In this document: positions 16,755 to 24,960 of the stretch, one piece after another
How the letters are laid out: each line of letters starts with the position of its first letter
Position numbering within the stretch: the stretch's first letter is position 1
Assembly (NCBI RefSeq): GCF_000931445.1
Contig: NZ_CP010849.1
Span: 372,001 to 436,000 of the forward strand
Reading direction: 5' to 3'
DNA length: 64,000 bases
From: Streptomyces cyaneogriseus subsp. noncyanogenus
GTDB lineage: Bacteria; Actinomycetota; Actinomycetes; Streptomycetales; Streptomycetaceae
The notes under the pieces: generated by a model
Told to the model about the DNA's origin: nothing
Database searches by the model: none
Seen by the model: only the letters and a program-made list of their open reading frames with translations
Made by a program: the position numbers and the translations under genes

Positions 16755-17420
16755 ATGACGGCAGCGAAGCCCGCCACCGCTCCGGAGGACCGGCGGCAGC
16801 GCAAGGCCCGGCAGACCCGCGAGGCACTGGCCGCGGCGGCCTGCGAGCTGATCCTCGACCGCGGCCTGGCCGCGACCACGGTGGAGGCCGTCGCCGAGCG
16901 GGCGGACGTCACCCGGCGCACCTTCAGCCGGCATTTCGCCGGCAAGGAGGACGCCGCTCTGGACTTCGTCCGTCGCGACGGCGACCGGATCAACGAACTG
17001 CTGCGGGCCCGCCCCGCCGGTGAGCCACCCCTGACGGCCTACCGCGCGGCCGTCCGCGACTGGCTGGCCGACCGGGAGTTCCCGGCCTGGCACACGCGCC
17101 CGCGGATGCGCCGGCTGCTGGCCCTCGTCGACAGCGAGCCCGCTCTGTTCGCCGCCTACCAGCGCATCCGGGTCGACGCCCAGGAGGAGTCGATCCGCAT
17201 CGTCGCCGGACGCCTCGGCACCGACCCCGACCGGGACGTACGTCCCGCCGCCGTCGTGGACGCCGCCGCCGGCGTCCTCGTCGCCGCGTTGCGCCAGTGG
17301 GCCCGCGACGCCGACCGGAACCCGGGAGCCGCAGACCTCGCCACCCTCGTGGAGCGGGCCTACGACGCCCTGACCTCGGCGGCCGCAGCCGCGGCCGCCG
17401 ACACCGCCACGAAAGTGTGA
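16755..17420 (+). CDS. TetR-family transcriptional regulator
   Basis: 221 residues from ATG 16755. The N-terminal helix-turn-helix is clear: TREALAAAACELILDRG, TVEAVAERADVTRRTFSRHF and GKEDAALDFV, near residues 20-75. The rest is the helical ligand-binding and dimerisation domain, ending in an Ala-rich tail. It is the first gene of an operon: the SDR starts 8 bases after its stop and an alcohol dehydrogenase follows. It most likely represses the whole operon through the palindrome at 16717-16731 and responds to a substrate of these two oxidoreductases (inference). Confidence 0.92.
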   Translation: MTAAKPATAPEDRRQRKARQTREALAAAACELILDRGLAATTVEAVAERADVTRRTFSRHFAGKEDAALDFVRRDGDRINELLRARPAGEPPLTAYRAAVRDWLADREFPAWHTRPRMRRLLALVDSEPALFAAYQRIRVDAQEESIRIVAGRLGTDPDRDVRPAAVVDAAAGVLVAALRQWARDADRNPGAADLATLVERAYDALTSAAAAAAADTATKV

Positions 17421-17427
17421 GAGCGCC

Positions 17428-18216
17428 ATGAGCACCACCAGCCCCCTCCCCCTCACCGACCCCGCCTCCGAGTTCTCGGGGCGGACCGCGCTGGTCACCG
17501 GCGCCGCGTCGGGCATCGGCCTGGCCACCGCCCGCCGTCTGGCCGCCGGCGGCGCCGACGTCGTGATCGCCGACTACAACACCGAAGGCGCCGAGAAGGC
17601 CGCCGCCGCGCTGCGGGCGGAGGGCGCCCGCGCCGCCGCCGTCGCCGTGGACGTCACCCGCGCGCAGTCCGTCGAGGCGGCCGTGCGCTTCACCGTCGAC
17701 ACCTTCGGCGGCCTGGACCTGGCCGTGAACAACGCGGGCATCGGCGGCGCGAGCGCCCCGACGGGCGAGTACGACGTCGACTCCTACGACCGGGTCATCC
17801 GCACCAACCTCGACGGCGTCTTCTACTCGATGCGCTACGAACTGCCGGCCATGCAGGCCACGGGCAAGGGCGGCGCCATCGTCAACGTCGCCTCCATCCT
17901 CGGCTCCGTCGCCTTCGCCGGGTCGCCCGCCTACGTGGCCGCCAAGCACGGCGTGGTCGGTCTGACCAGGACGGCCGCCGCCGAGTACGCCGCCGAGGGC
18001 ATCCGGATCAACGCGGTCGGCCCCGGCTTCATCGACACGCCGCTGCTGCGGGCCATGGACCGGGACGCCTACGCCGGCCTGGTGGCCCGGCACCCGGCCG
18101 GCCGCCTCGGCCGTGCGGAGGAGGTCGCCGAGCTCATCGCCTTCCTGCTGTCGGACCGGGCGTCGTTCGTCCACGGCAGCTACCACCTGGTCGACGGCGC
18201 GTACACCGCCGTCTGA
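17428..18216 (+). CDS. Short-chain dehydrogenase/reductase
   Basis: 262 residues from ATG 17428. The classical SDR motifs are complete: TALVTGAASGIGLATARRL for the cofactor, NNAGIGG, catalytic Ser in IVNVASILG and the Tyr-x-x-x-Lys in AYVAAKHG. The Asp in VVIADYN after the second strand favours NAD(H). It oxidises or reduces an alcohol/ketone; the substrate is unknown. It lies between its probable regulator (8 bases) and a zinc alcohol dehydrogenase (42 bases), a pairing that suggests stepwise oxidation of one alcohol. Confidence 0.92.
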   Translation: MSTTSPLPLTDPASEFSGRTALVTGAASGIGLATARRLAAGGADVVIADYNTEGAEKAAAALRAEGARAAAVAVDVTRAQSVEAAVRFTVDTFGGLDLAVNNAGIGGASAPTGEYDVDSYDRVIRTNLDGVFYSMRYELPAMQATGKGGAIVNVASILGSVAFAGSPAYVAAKHGVVGLTRTAAAEYAAEGIRINAVGPGFIDTPLLRAMDRDAYAGLVARHPAGRLGRAEEVAELIAFLLSDRASFVHGSYHLVDGAYTAV

Positions 18217-18258
18217 CCCCGGCCATGCACCAGGGGGGCAGAACGAAGGAGTTCGACC

Positions 18259-19299
18259 ATGAAGGCTCTGCAGTACCGCACCATCGGCGCCCCGCCCGAG
18301 GTGGTCGGCGTTCCCGACCCCGAGCCCGGCCCCGGCCAGGTGCTGCTGAAGGTCACCGCCGCCGGGGTGTGCCACTCCGACATCGCCGTGATGAGCTGGC
18401 CGGCCGAGGGCTTCCCGTACGAGCTTCCGCTCACCCTCGGCCACGAGGGCGTCGGCACGGTCGCCGCCCTGGGCGCCGGTGTGACCGGCCTGCGGGAGGG
18501 CGACGCGGTCGCCGTGTACGGGCCGTGGGGCTGCGGCACCTGCGCCAAGTGCGCGGAGGGCAAGGAGAACTACTGCCTGCGCGCCGGGAAGCTGGGCATC
18601 CATCCGCCCGGGCTCGGCCGGCCCGGATCGATGGCCGAGTACCTGCTCGTGGACGACGCGCGGCACCTCGTCCCGCTGGACGGGCTGGACCCGGTCGCCG
18701 CCGTCCCTTTGACCGACGCGGGGCTGACGCCCTACCACGCGATCAAGCAGTCCCTGCCCAAGCTGGGACCGGGGTCGACCGCGGTCGTCATCGGCAGCGG
18801 CGGCCTCGGCCACGTCGCCATCCAGCTGCTGCGCGCCCTGACCCCCGCCCGTGTCGTCGCCCTCGACGTCAGCGAGGAGAAGCTGCGCCTGGCCCGCGAG
18901 GTCGGTGCCCACGAGACGGTCCTGTCGGACGCTCAGGCGGCCGCCGCCGTACGGGAGATCACGGGCGGCCTGGGCGCCGAGGCGGTGTTCGACTTCGTCG
19001 GTGTGGAGCCCACCGTGAAGACCGCGGGCGCCGTCGCGGCGGTCGAGGCGGATGTGACGCTGGTCGGCATCGGCGGCGCGGCCCTCCCGGTCGGCTTCGG
19101 CCTGCTGCCGTTCGAGGTGTCGGTCAGGGCACCGTACTGGGGCACCCGCGCGGAGCTCATCGAGGTGCTGGCGCTGGCCCGGTCGGGTGCGCTGTCGGTG
19201 CACACGGAGACCTTCTCCCTCGACGACGCGCCGCTCGCCTACGAGCGTCTCCACGCCGGCGCGGTCAACGGGCGCGCGGTCGTCCTGCCCCACGGCTGA
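18259..19299 (+). CDS. Zinc-dependent alcohol dehydrogenase (MDR family)
   Basis: 346 residues. Catalytic zinc ligands are in AGVCHSD (Cys) and LGHEGVG (His-Glu). The structural zinc Cys cluster is CGTCAKC with a fourth Cys in ENYC. The NAD site is VVIGSGGLGHVAIQL followed by VVALDVSEEKL, where Asp favours NAD. It fits the AdhT/AdhP-like bacterial alcohol dehydrogenases. It is the third gene of the TetR-SDR-ADH operon, with a hairpin after its stop. Confidence 0.92.
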   Translation: MKALQYRTIGAPPEVVGVPDPEPGPGQVLLKVTAAGVCHSDIAVMSWPAEGFPYELPLTLGHEGVGTVAALGAGVTGLREGDAVAVYGPWGCGTCAKCAEGKENYCLRAGKLGIHPPGLGRPGSMAEYLLVDDARHLVPLDGLDPVAAVPLTDAGLTPYHAIKQSLPKLGPGSTAVVIGSGGLGHVAIQLLRALTPARVVALDVSEEKLRLAREVGAHETVLSDAQAAAAVREITGGLGAEAVFDFVGVEPTVKTAGAVAAVEADVTLVGIGGAALPVGFGLLPFEVSVRAPYWGTRAELIEVLALARSGALSVHTETFSLDDAPLAYERLHAGAVNGRAVVLPHG

Positions 19300-19350
19300 G
19301 CGGCGGCACGGCCTCCACGGGACGGCGACGCCGGGGCCTGGCCGCGCTGC

Positions 19351-19386
19351 CCGGCCGCCGAGCGCGTGAGCGGGCGCGGCGGCCGG
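19351..19386 (+). terminator. Hairpin after the TetR-SDR-ADH operon
   Basis: A perfect 9-bp stem (CCGGCCGCC with GGCGGCCGG) and an 18-base loop lie 52 bases after the ADH stop. The rest of 19300-19539, between convergent genes, holds nothing else recognised. Confidence 0.45.
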
Positions 19387-19539
19387 CCAAGGGGGCGCGA
19401 CCGGTCCCCCGTGCCGGTCGTGCCCCCTCCGCGGTCCGTCGAACCTACGTCTGGCGGTCCGCCGTTGTGAAGCGCGCCGGTGCCCGCTGCCGGCGCGGTG
19501 GCACTCACGGGTGCACAGGTGAGTCCGGAGTGACCCGGT

Positions 19540-21063
19540 TCATCCCCCGACCGGGGGCGGATCCAGCTCCCCGGCCGCCAGGTGGGCGAGCACGACCTCG
19601 TACAGGTCGCTGCCGCCGGCGAGCAGGCGGCGTTCGAGGACCGGTTCGGCGCCTCGGATGTGCTCGCGGACGGTCTGGGCGTGGACGCCCAGCGTCCGCG
19701 CGGCCCGTTCGGCGTGTGCCCCGGCCGCGATCCAGGTGCGCAGCGTACGGCGCAGGTCGCGGCCGTCCTCGTCCAGACGCCCCAGCAGGTCGTGGGCCCA
19801 GGCGCGCAGCGCGGGCCCGGCCAGCAGCTCGGTCAGCCCGGCCCGGGCCGGCCGTCCGGAGTCGGCGGAGAGCCCCTCGTGCCCGGCCCGGGAGTTCAGG
19901 GCGAGGTGGACGGCCGCCCGGACGGTCAGATCGGCGAAGTCCGTGTGGAGCAGGGTCTCGACCCGGTCCATGCGGGCGCGGACGGTGTTGCGGCTGACAC
20001 CGAGGATCTTGGCCGCGCTGACGGCGGTGAACTCCAGCCCGAGACGGGTGGTGGCGAGGAGTTCGGCCCGGACGTGGTGGGGCAGCGGGTCGAGGGGGCG
20101 CAGCAGACCGGCTGTCCAGCCGCGCAGCACTGCCGGGTCCATCAGGCGCTCGGGGTGGGTGCGTTCGGCGTAGACGGCCGCCCTGCCGGGGCGGAAGCGA
20201 GCGACGGCGAGGGCGCTGACGGCCTGTCCGTAGGCGGTCGCGGTACGGGCCAGGCTCTGCCGGGCGCTGCCGCCGAGGTAGGTGCGCGGGCGCCGGCCGA
20301 CCAGCGGCGGCAGCGCCGCGCCCGCGGCCTCACGCGGCGTCAGGACGATGACGTGGCCGTCCACGGCCGGGCACCGTACGACCAGGGCCTGCTCCCCCGT
20401 CGCCTCCTGGCACTCCTCGGCGAGCCGGTCGCGCTGGTCCGGGCCGGTCTCGATCACGTAGACGTGCGCGGTGTCGGTGTCCAGCAGGCCCGGCCACAGT
20501 CCCGCGGCCACCCGGCGGGCGGAGACGGTGTCCTCCACCATCAGCAGTTGCAGGATCGCCAGGCGCAGATCGGCGGCGGCCCGCCGCAGCCGCTGTCCGG
20601 CCGTGGCCGACGCGTGGGCGGCCAGCAGGAGTTCGAGCACCTGGGCGGTGTGCGTGACGATGTCGGAGGAGGTCCGGTCGAAAGGGACGGAACGGGTCAC
20701 GGCGAGGACGGCGGGCGGTTCCGGATGGGGGCGGTCCACCCGGACCAGCCGCAGGTGCCGGCCCCCGACCTCGCAGGCGGCGGACGCGATGCGCCCGGCC
20801 GCGACCTCCTCGGCCAGCGCGCCGTCCAGCCGGGTGCGGGTGCCGGCCAGCAGAGCGCCGTCGCGGTCCTGGAGGGACACCGACGCCTGCAAGGTGCCGG
20901 CGAGCCACGCGGCGACCCTGCCGATGTCCCGTCCGGCCGGCCGCAAGTGCTCCAGGAGCTCCGCCGTCCATGCCCGGCCCCCGCCGGTCGTCTCCCGCCC
21001 CGCGCGTGCCCCGTCCACTCGGCCCGCCACGTCGGCCTGTCCCTTCGCCTCGTTCTCGGCCAC
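19540..21063 (-). CDS. PucR/CdaR-type transcriptional regulator
   Basis: 507 residues. The N-terminal half is an unclear sensor region (TLQASVSLQDRDG, a GAF-like strand order). Two C-terminal helix-turn-helix segments are visible: VSAAKILGVSRNTVRARMDRV near residue 365 and AARTLGVHAQTVREHIRG near residue 470. The second is in the position typical for PucR proteins, and the doubled HTH is unusual but known in actinobacterial members. Such regulators control catabolic or developmental genes in response to metabolites. It is monocistronic and divergent from the YciO gene. Confidence 0.8.
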   Translation of the reverse strand: MAENEAKGQADVAGRVDGARAGRETTGGGRAWTAELLEHLRPAGRDIGRVAAWLAGTLQASVSLQDRDGALLAGTRTRLDGALAEEVAAGRIASAACEVGGRHLRLVRVDRPHPEPPAVLAVTRSVPFDRTSSDIVTHTAQVLELLLAAHASATAGQRLRRAAADLRLAILQLLMVEDTVSARRVAAGLWPGLLDTDTAHVYVIETGPDQRDRLAEECQEATGEQALVVRCPAVDGHVIVLTPREAAGAALPPLVGRRPRTYLGGSARQSLARTATAYGQAVSALAVARFRPGRAAVYAERTHPERLMDPAVLRGWTAGLLRPLDPLPHHVRAELLATTRLGLEFTAVSAAKILGVSRNTVRARMDRVETLLHTDFADLTVRAAVHLALNSRAGHEGLSADSGRPARAGLTELLAGPALRAWAHDLLGRLDEDGRDLRRTLRTWIAAGAHAERAARTLGVHAQTVREHIRGAEPVLERRLLAGGSDLYEVVLAHLAAGELDPPPVGG

Positions 21064-21169
21064 CGTTCGGCGACGTTACCCCATGGGTGCGGGGGACGGG
21101 CAACGCCGACGGGCGCTCGTCACCCGGGCCCGCGCCGCGCCCGGGGGCGGGGCGGCTTAAGCTCGGCGG

Positions 21170-21790
21170 ATGGCGAAGTACTACGACGTGCACCCCGACA
21201 ACCCCCAGCCGCGCAGCATCGCCCAGGTCGCCGACGGCGTCCGCTCGGGCGCGCTCGTCGCGTATCCCACGGACTCCTGCTACGCGCTCGGCTGCCGGCT
21301 GGGCAGCCGCGACGGCGTCGACCGCATCCGGGCCATCCGCAATCTGGACGACCGGCACCACTTCACGCTGGTGTGCCAGGACTTCGCCCAGCTCGGCCAG
21401 TTCGTGCGGATCGACAACGACGTGTTCCGGGCGATCAAGGCGTCGACGCCGGGAAGCTACACCTTCATCCTGCCGGCGACGCGGGAGGTCCCGCGCATGC
21501 TCCAGCACCCGAAGAAGAAGACCGTCGGGGTGCGCATCCCCGATCATGTGGTCGCCCAGGCGCTGCTCGCCGAGCTCGGGGAGCCGCTGCTGTCCAGCAC
21601 GCTGCTGCTGCCCGGCGAGGAGGAGCCGCTGACCCAGGGCTGGGAGATCAAGGACCGGCTCGACCACGTGCTGGACGCGGTGGTGGACTCCGGGGACTGC
21701 GGCACCGAGCCGACCACGGTGGTCGACTTCTCGGGCGGGACGGCCGAGGTCGTACGGCGGGGCGCGGGCGACCCGTCCCGGTTCGAGTGA
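21170..21790 (+). CDS. YciO/Sua5/YrdC-type ATP-dependent carbamoyl-AMP synthase-like protein
   Basis: 206 residues from ATG 21170. The N-terminal VRSGALVAYPTDSCYALGC is the YrdC nucleotide-binding signature, followed by NLDDRHHFTLVCQDF, SYTFILPATREVP and KTVGVRIPDH. The C-terminal PTTVVDFSGG is the usual closing motif. It is most like YciO, a TsaC paralogue. TsaC makes threonylcarbamoyl-AMP for t6A tRNA modification; YciO is less active and may have another role. An essential TsaC is probably elsewhere in the genome. Confidence 0.88.
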   Translation: MAKYYDVHPDNPQPRSIAQVADGVRSGALVAYPTDSCYALGCRLGSRDGVDRIRAIRNLDDRHHFTLVCQDFAQLGQFVRIDNDVFRAIKASTPGSYTFILPATREVPRMLQHPKKKTVGVRIPDHVVAQALLAELGEPLLSSTLLLPGEEEPLTQGWEIKDRLDHVLDAVVDSGDCGTEPTTVVDFSGGTAEVVRRGAGDPSRFE

Positions 21791-21955
21791 CCGGACGTTC
21801 ACGGGTAAAGGGAAACTCAACGGCAGGTCAGCGGTACTGCAACCGGCGGGGGGCGGGCGGCGGCGGCCGGCCCGGGGGTGCCACGATGACCCCGGATCCG
21901 CCCGCCCCGCCCCGGCGGATCCGTCGCCTCCCCCGCACAGAAAGGCCGCGCTGCC

Positions 21956-22711
21956 ATGACCGCCGTACAGGGCACCGACGTCGACATCCCCACCGAGGAC
22001 GGCACGGCCGACGCCTATCTGGCACACCCCGGTGACGGGCAGGCCCGTCCCGCGGTGCTGTTCTACATGGACGCCTTCGGGCTGCGCCCGCATCTGAGGT
22101 CCATGGCCGACCGGCTGGCCGCCGCGGGATACACCGTCCTGGTGCCGAACGTGTTCTACCGGCACGGCCGCGCGCCGGTCGTGGAACTGCCCGAGTTCAT
22201 CGACGCCGCCGCCCGCCCGGGTCTCTTCGCCCGGCTGGGCCCGCTCATCGGGGAGTTGACGCCCGAGGTGTCGATGCGGGACGCGGGGGCCTTCCTGCGC
22301 TGGCTGGCCGAGTGTCCGGTGGCCGCCGACGGCCCCGTGGCGGTGACCGGCTACTGCATGGGCGCCCGGCTCGCGCTGTTCACCGCCGGCACCTATCCGG
22401 CCCGGGTGGCCGCGGCGGCCGGCTTCCACGGCGGACGGCTGGCGACCGAGACGCCGGACAGCCCGCACCTGGTGGCCGGGCACGTCACCGCCGAGCTGTA
22501 CTTCGGCCACGCCGACCAGGACCCCTCGCTGCCGCCGGAGCAGATCGCGCGCCTGGAGGAGGCCCTCACCGCGGCGGGCGTCCGGCACCGCTGCGAGGTC
22601 TACACCGGAGCGCCCCACGGCTTCACGCAGGCCGACACCGCGGAATACCACGAGGAGGCGGCCGAGCGGCACTGGGCCGCCCTGCTCGATCTGCTGAAGC
22701 GCACGTTCTGA
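21956..22711 (+). CDS. Dienelactone hydrolase family protein
   Basis: 251 residues from ATG 21956. This is an alpha/beta hydrolase with the Cys nucleophile elbow GYCMGARLA, an Asp in YFGHADQDPSLP and the catalytic His in GAPHGFTQ, matching dienelactone hydrolase/carboxymethylenebutenolidase order. It opens lactone rings in aromatic catabolism, or acts on similar esters. A SigB-like match GAGT-N14-GGGTAA at 21785-21808 is weaker than the others. It is convergent with the TauD gene. Confidence 0.88.
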   Translation: MTAVQGTDVDIPTEDGTADAYLAHPGDGQARPAVLFYMDAFGLRPHLRSMADRLAAAGYTVLVPNVFYRHGRAPVVELPEFIDAAARPGLFARLGPLIGELTPEVSMRDAGAFLRWLAECPVAADGPVAVTGYCMGARLALFTAGTYPARVAAAAGFHGGRLATETPDSPHLVAGHVTAELYFGHADQDPSLPPEQIARLEEALTAAGVRHRCEVYTGAPHGFTQADTAEYHEEAAERHWAALLDLLKRTF

Positions 22712-22804
22712 CCGGCCCGGGCGGGGCAGCCGCGCGGTGCCCCGCACCGTCGCCGGCGGCCGGCCGCCGCGGGCCGCGGGCACCGGGCGGCGGCCCGGCC
22801 CGGG

Positions 22805-23809
22805 TCACCAGCGTCCGGGTTCGCTGCCGCACAGCGGCTCGGACGGTCGGCCGTCGACGCCCGCCGGTACGTCGCCCGCGAGCATCACCCGGTGCATGAT
22901 CCGGGGATGGCCGAGGTGCGCGGCGTCGCCGGGGGCGAGGTGGATGGTGGCCCGGTTGTCCCAGAAGGCCACGCTGCCCGGCTCCCAGCGGAAGCGGACC
23001 GTGTACTCGGGCCGGGTCGCCTGCTCCAGCAGCATCTCCAGGACGGCCCGGCTCTCGGCCCGGCTCAGCCCCTCGATCTGTTCGACGTAGTAGCCGTTGA
23101 CGGACAGGATCCGCTCCCCCGTCTCCGGGTGGACGCGCACGAGGGGGTGGAGCGTGGCGATCTGGTGGTCGAGCAGGTGCCGGACGTAGGCGTCGTCGCC
23201 CGGCCGCGGCTGGTAGCCGACCCCCAGGCGGTGCTCGGCCCGCAGGCCGTCGGCGAACGCGCGCACCGGTGCGGACAGCCCGGCGTACGCCGCGGCCAGG
23301 TTGGACCAGGTGGTGTCGCCGCCGTAGGGCGGGACCGTCTCGGCGCGCAGGATCGTCGCGGCCGGCGGGTCGACACGGGCGCCGTGGTCGCAGTGCCAGC
23401 CGCGCAACAGCGTGTGGCGCCGGCGCCGCAGCCACTCCTCGTGCTCCATCCCGAACCGACCGCCCAGCTCCAGCCGGTCGGCGGTGGTCTCGACCTCGGG
23501 GACGGCGGCCGGCGAGGCCGTCCCGCGCCGCCGGAGCACCACCGGCTCCCCGAACCGGCGGGCGAACGCCACGTGTGCGGCGTGGTCCAGCCGCTGTCCC
23601 CGGAAGAACACCACCTTCCAGCGCAGCACCGCCGCCCTGATGGCGGCGACCTGCGCGTCGTCGAGATCACCGGCCAGGTCCACCCCGGTGATCTCGGCAC
23701 CGATGTGCCCGGCGACCGGTGCCACCTCGATCCCGGCCGCCCGCTCCGCCGTCCCGGGCGTCCGTTCCGTCCCGGGCGTCCGTCCCGCCGTCGCCCTGTC
23801 CGTCGTCAT
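22805..23809 (-). CDS. TauD/TfdA-family Fe(II)/2-oxoglutarate dioxygenase
   Basis: 334 residues from ATG 23809 (GGAG 5 bases upstream). The iron ligands are visible as His-x-Asp in GWHCDHG and the distal His in IMHRVMLAGD. The 2-oxoglutarate pocket is GGDTTWSNLAAAYAGL and the late Arg. Family reactions include taurine, alkylsulfonate and herbicide oxidation as well as tailoring of natural products. No sulfonate transporter is nearby, so the substrate is open. It is divergent from an aldo/keto reductase over 181 bases. Confidence 0.9.
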   Translation of the reverse strand: MTTDRATAGRTPGTERTPGTAERAAGIEVAPVAGHIGAEITGVDLAGDLDDAQVAAIRAAVLRWKVVFFRGQRLDHAAHVAFARRFGEPVVLRRRGTASPAAVPEVETTADRLELGGRFGMEHEEWLRRRRHTLLRGWHCDHGARVDPPAATILRAETVPPYGGDTTWSNLAAAYAGLSAPVRAFADGLRAEHRLGVGYQPRPGDDAYVRHLLDHQIATLHPLVRVHPETGERILSVNGYYVEQIEGLSRAESRAVLEMLLEQATRPEYTVRFRWEPGSVAFWDNRATIHLAPGDAAHLGHPRIMHRVMLAGDVPAGVDGRPSEPLCGSEPGRW

Positions 23810-23990
23810 ACGCACTCCGATGGTCGTCCGGTCGTCCCCGTCGGCCCCCTCAAGAGCGTGACAGCGTTCGCCGCGCGTGGCGACAGGGCCTCGCCGGCGC
23901 GGTCTCCGGCCGCCGGGTGTCCGGTTGTCCGCCGCCGCTGTCCTCCCCGAGGCTGGGAAGGACGGCACGCAGTCGAGGAAAGGCCCTTCG

Positions 23991-24821
23991 GTGATCAGCA
24001 TCCCGACGCACACGTTGAACGACGGCACGGCACTGCCCGCGCTCGGCCTGGGCACCTGGCCGATGGACGACGCCGAGGCCGAGCGGGCCGTCCACGGCGC
24101 CCTGGAGCTCGGCTACCGTCTGATCGACACGGCCGCCAACTACCGCAACGAGACCGGTGTCGGCCGTGCCGTCGCCCGCAGCGATGTGCCCCGCGAGGAG
24201 ATCGTCGTGACGACCAAGCTGCCGGGACGGCACCACGGCTACGAGGAGACCCTCGCCTCCTTCGAGGAGTCCCGCGCCCGTCTCGGCCTGGACCACGTCG
24301 ACCTGTACCTGATCCACTGGCCGCTCCCCCGGGCCGGCCGGTACGTCGACTCCTGGCGGGCCATGATCGAACTGCGCGAGGAGGGCCTCGTACGGTCCAT
24401 CGGCGTCTCCAACTTCACGCCCGGGCACATCGAACGGCTGGAGCGGGAGACCGGGGTCCTGCCCAGCGTCAACCAGATCGAGCTGCACCCGCTTCTCCCG
24501 CAGGAGGAGCTGCGTGCCTTCCACACCGGGAAGGGCGTGCTGACCGAGAGCTACAGTCCGCTGGGCCGGGGCTCGAATCTGCTGGCGGATCCCGTTCTCG
24601 CCCGTGTCGCGGGGGCCCACGGGGTGACGCCGGGACAGGTGGTGCTGCGCTGGCACACACAGCTCGGCGCGGTGCCGGTGCCGAAGTCGGCCGACCCCGA
24701 GCGGCAGCGGGAGAACCTGGACGTCTTCGGCTTCGAGCTCGACGCGGACGAGATGCGCGCGGTCGCCGACCGCGCCCGCCGGCGCCTGGGCGGGGATCCC
24801 GAGAGCCACGAGGAGTTCTGA
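23991..24821 (+). CDS. Aldo/keto reductase
   Basis: 276 residues from GTG 23991, chosen for the GAGGAAAGG site. The catalytic tetrad is visible: Asp and Tyr in LIDTAANYRNE, Lys in TTKLPG and His in YLIHWPLP. The C-terminal NADPH site is VPVPKSADPERQRENL. It resembles the 2,5-diketo-gluconate reductase-type AKR5 group. It is monocistronic, transcribed away from the TauD gene, and followed by a short gap before the convergent PP2C protein. Confidence 0.92.
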   Translation: MISIPTHTLNDGTALPALGLGTWPMDDAEAERAVHGALELGYRLIDTAANYRNETGVGRAVARSDVPREEIVVTTKLPGRHHGYEETLASFEESRARLGLDHVDLYLIHWPLPRAGRYVDSWRAMIELREEGLVRSIGVSNFTPGHIERLERETGVLPSVNQIELHPLLPQEELRAFHTGKGVLTESYSPLGRGSNLLADPVLARVAGAHGVTPGQVVLRWHTQLGAVPVPKSADPERQRENLDVFGFELDADEMRAVADRARRRLGGDPESHEEF

Positions 24822-24960
24822 CGCGCGGCGGCGGCGAGCGGCGGGACGGCCGTCCTCGGTGCGCGGGCTCCCTCCGGCATGGCCGGACGCCTCGCCGGTA
24901 CGGGAGCGGGGTCCGGGCGGGCGGTCGCGGTCCCGTCGGCCGTGCCCGGCGCGGCGGCGT

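Noticed and set aside
21785..21808. SigB-like promoter for dienelactone hydrolase
   Set aside because: GAGT-N14-GGGTAA departs from GGGTAY, and it overlaps the end of the upstream gene about 150 bases from the start. Too weak to list.
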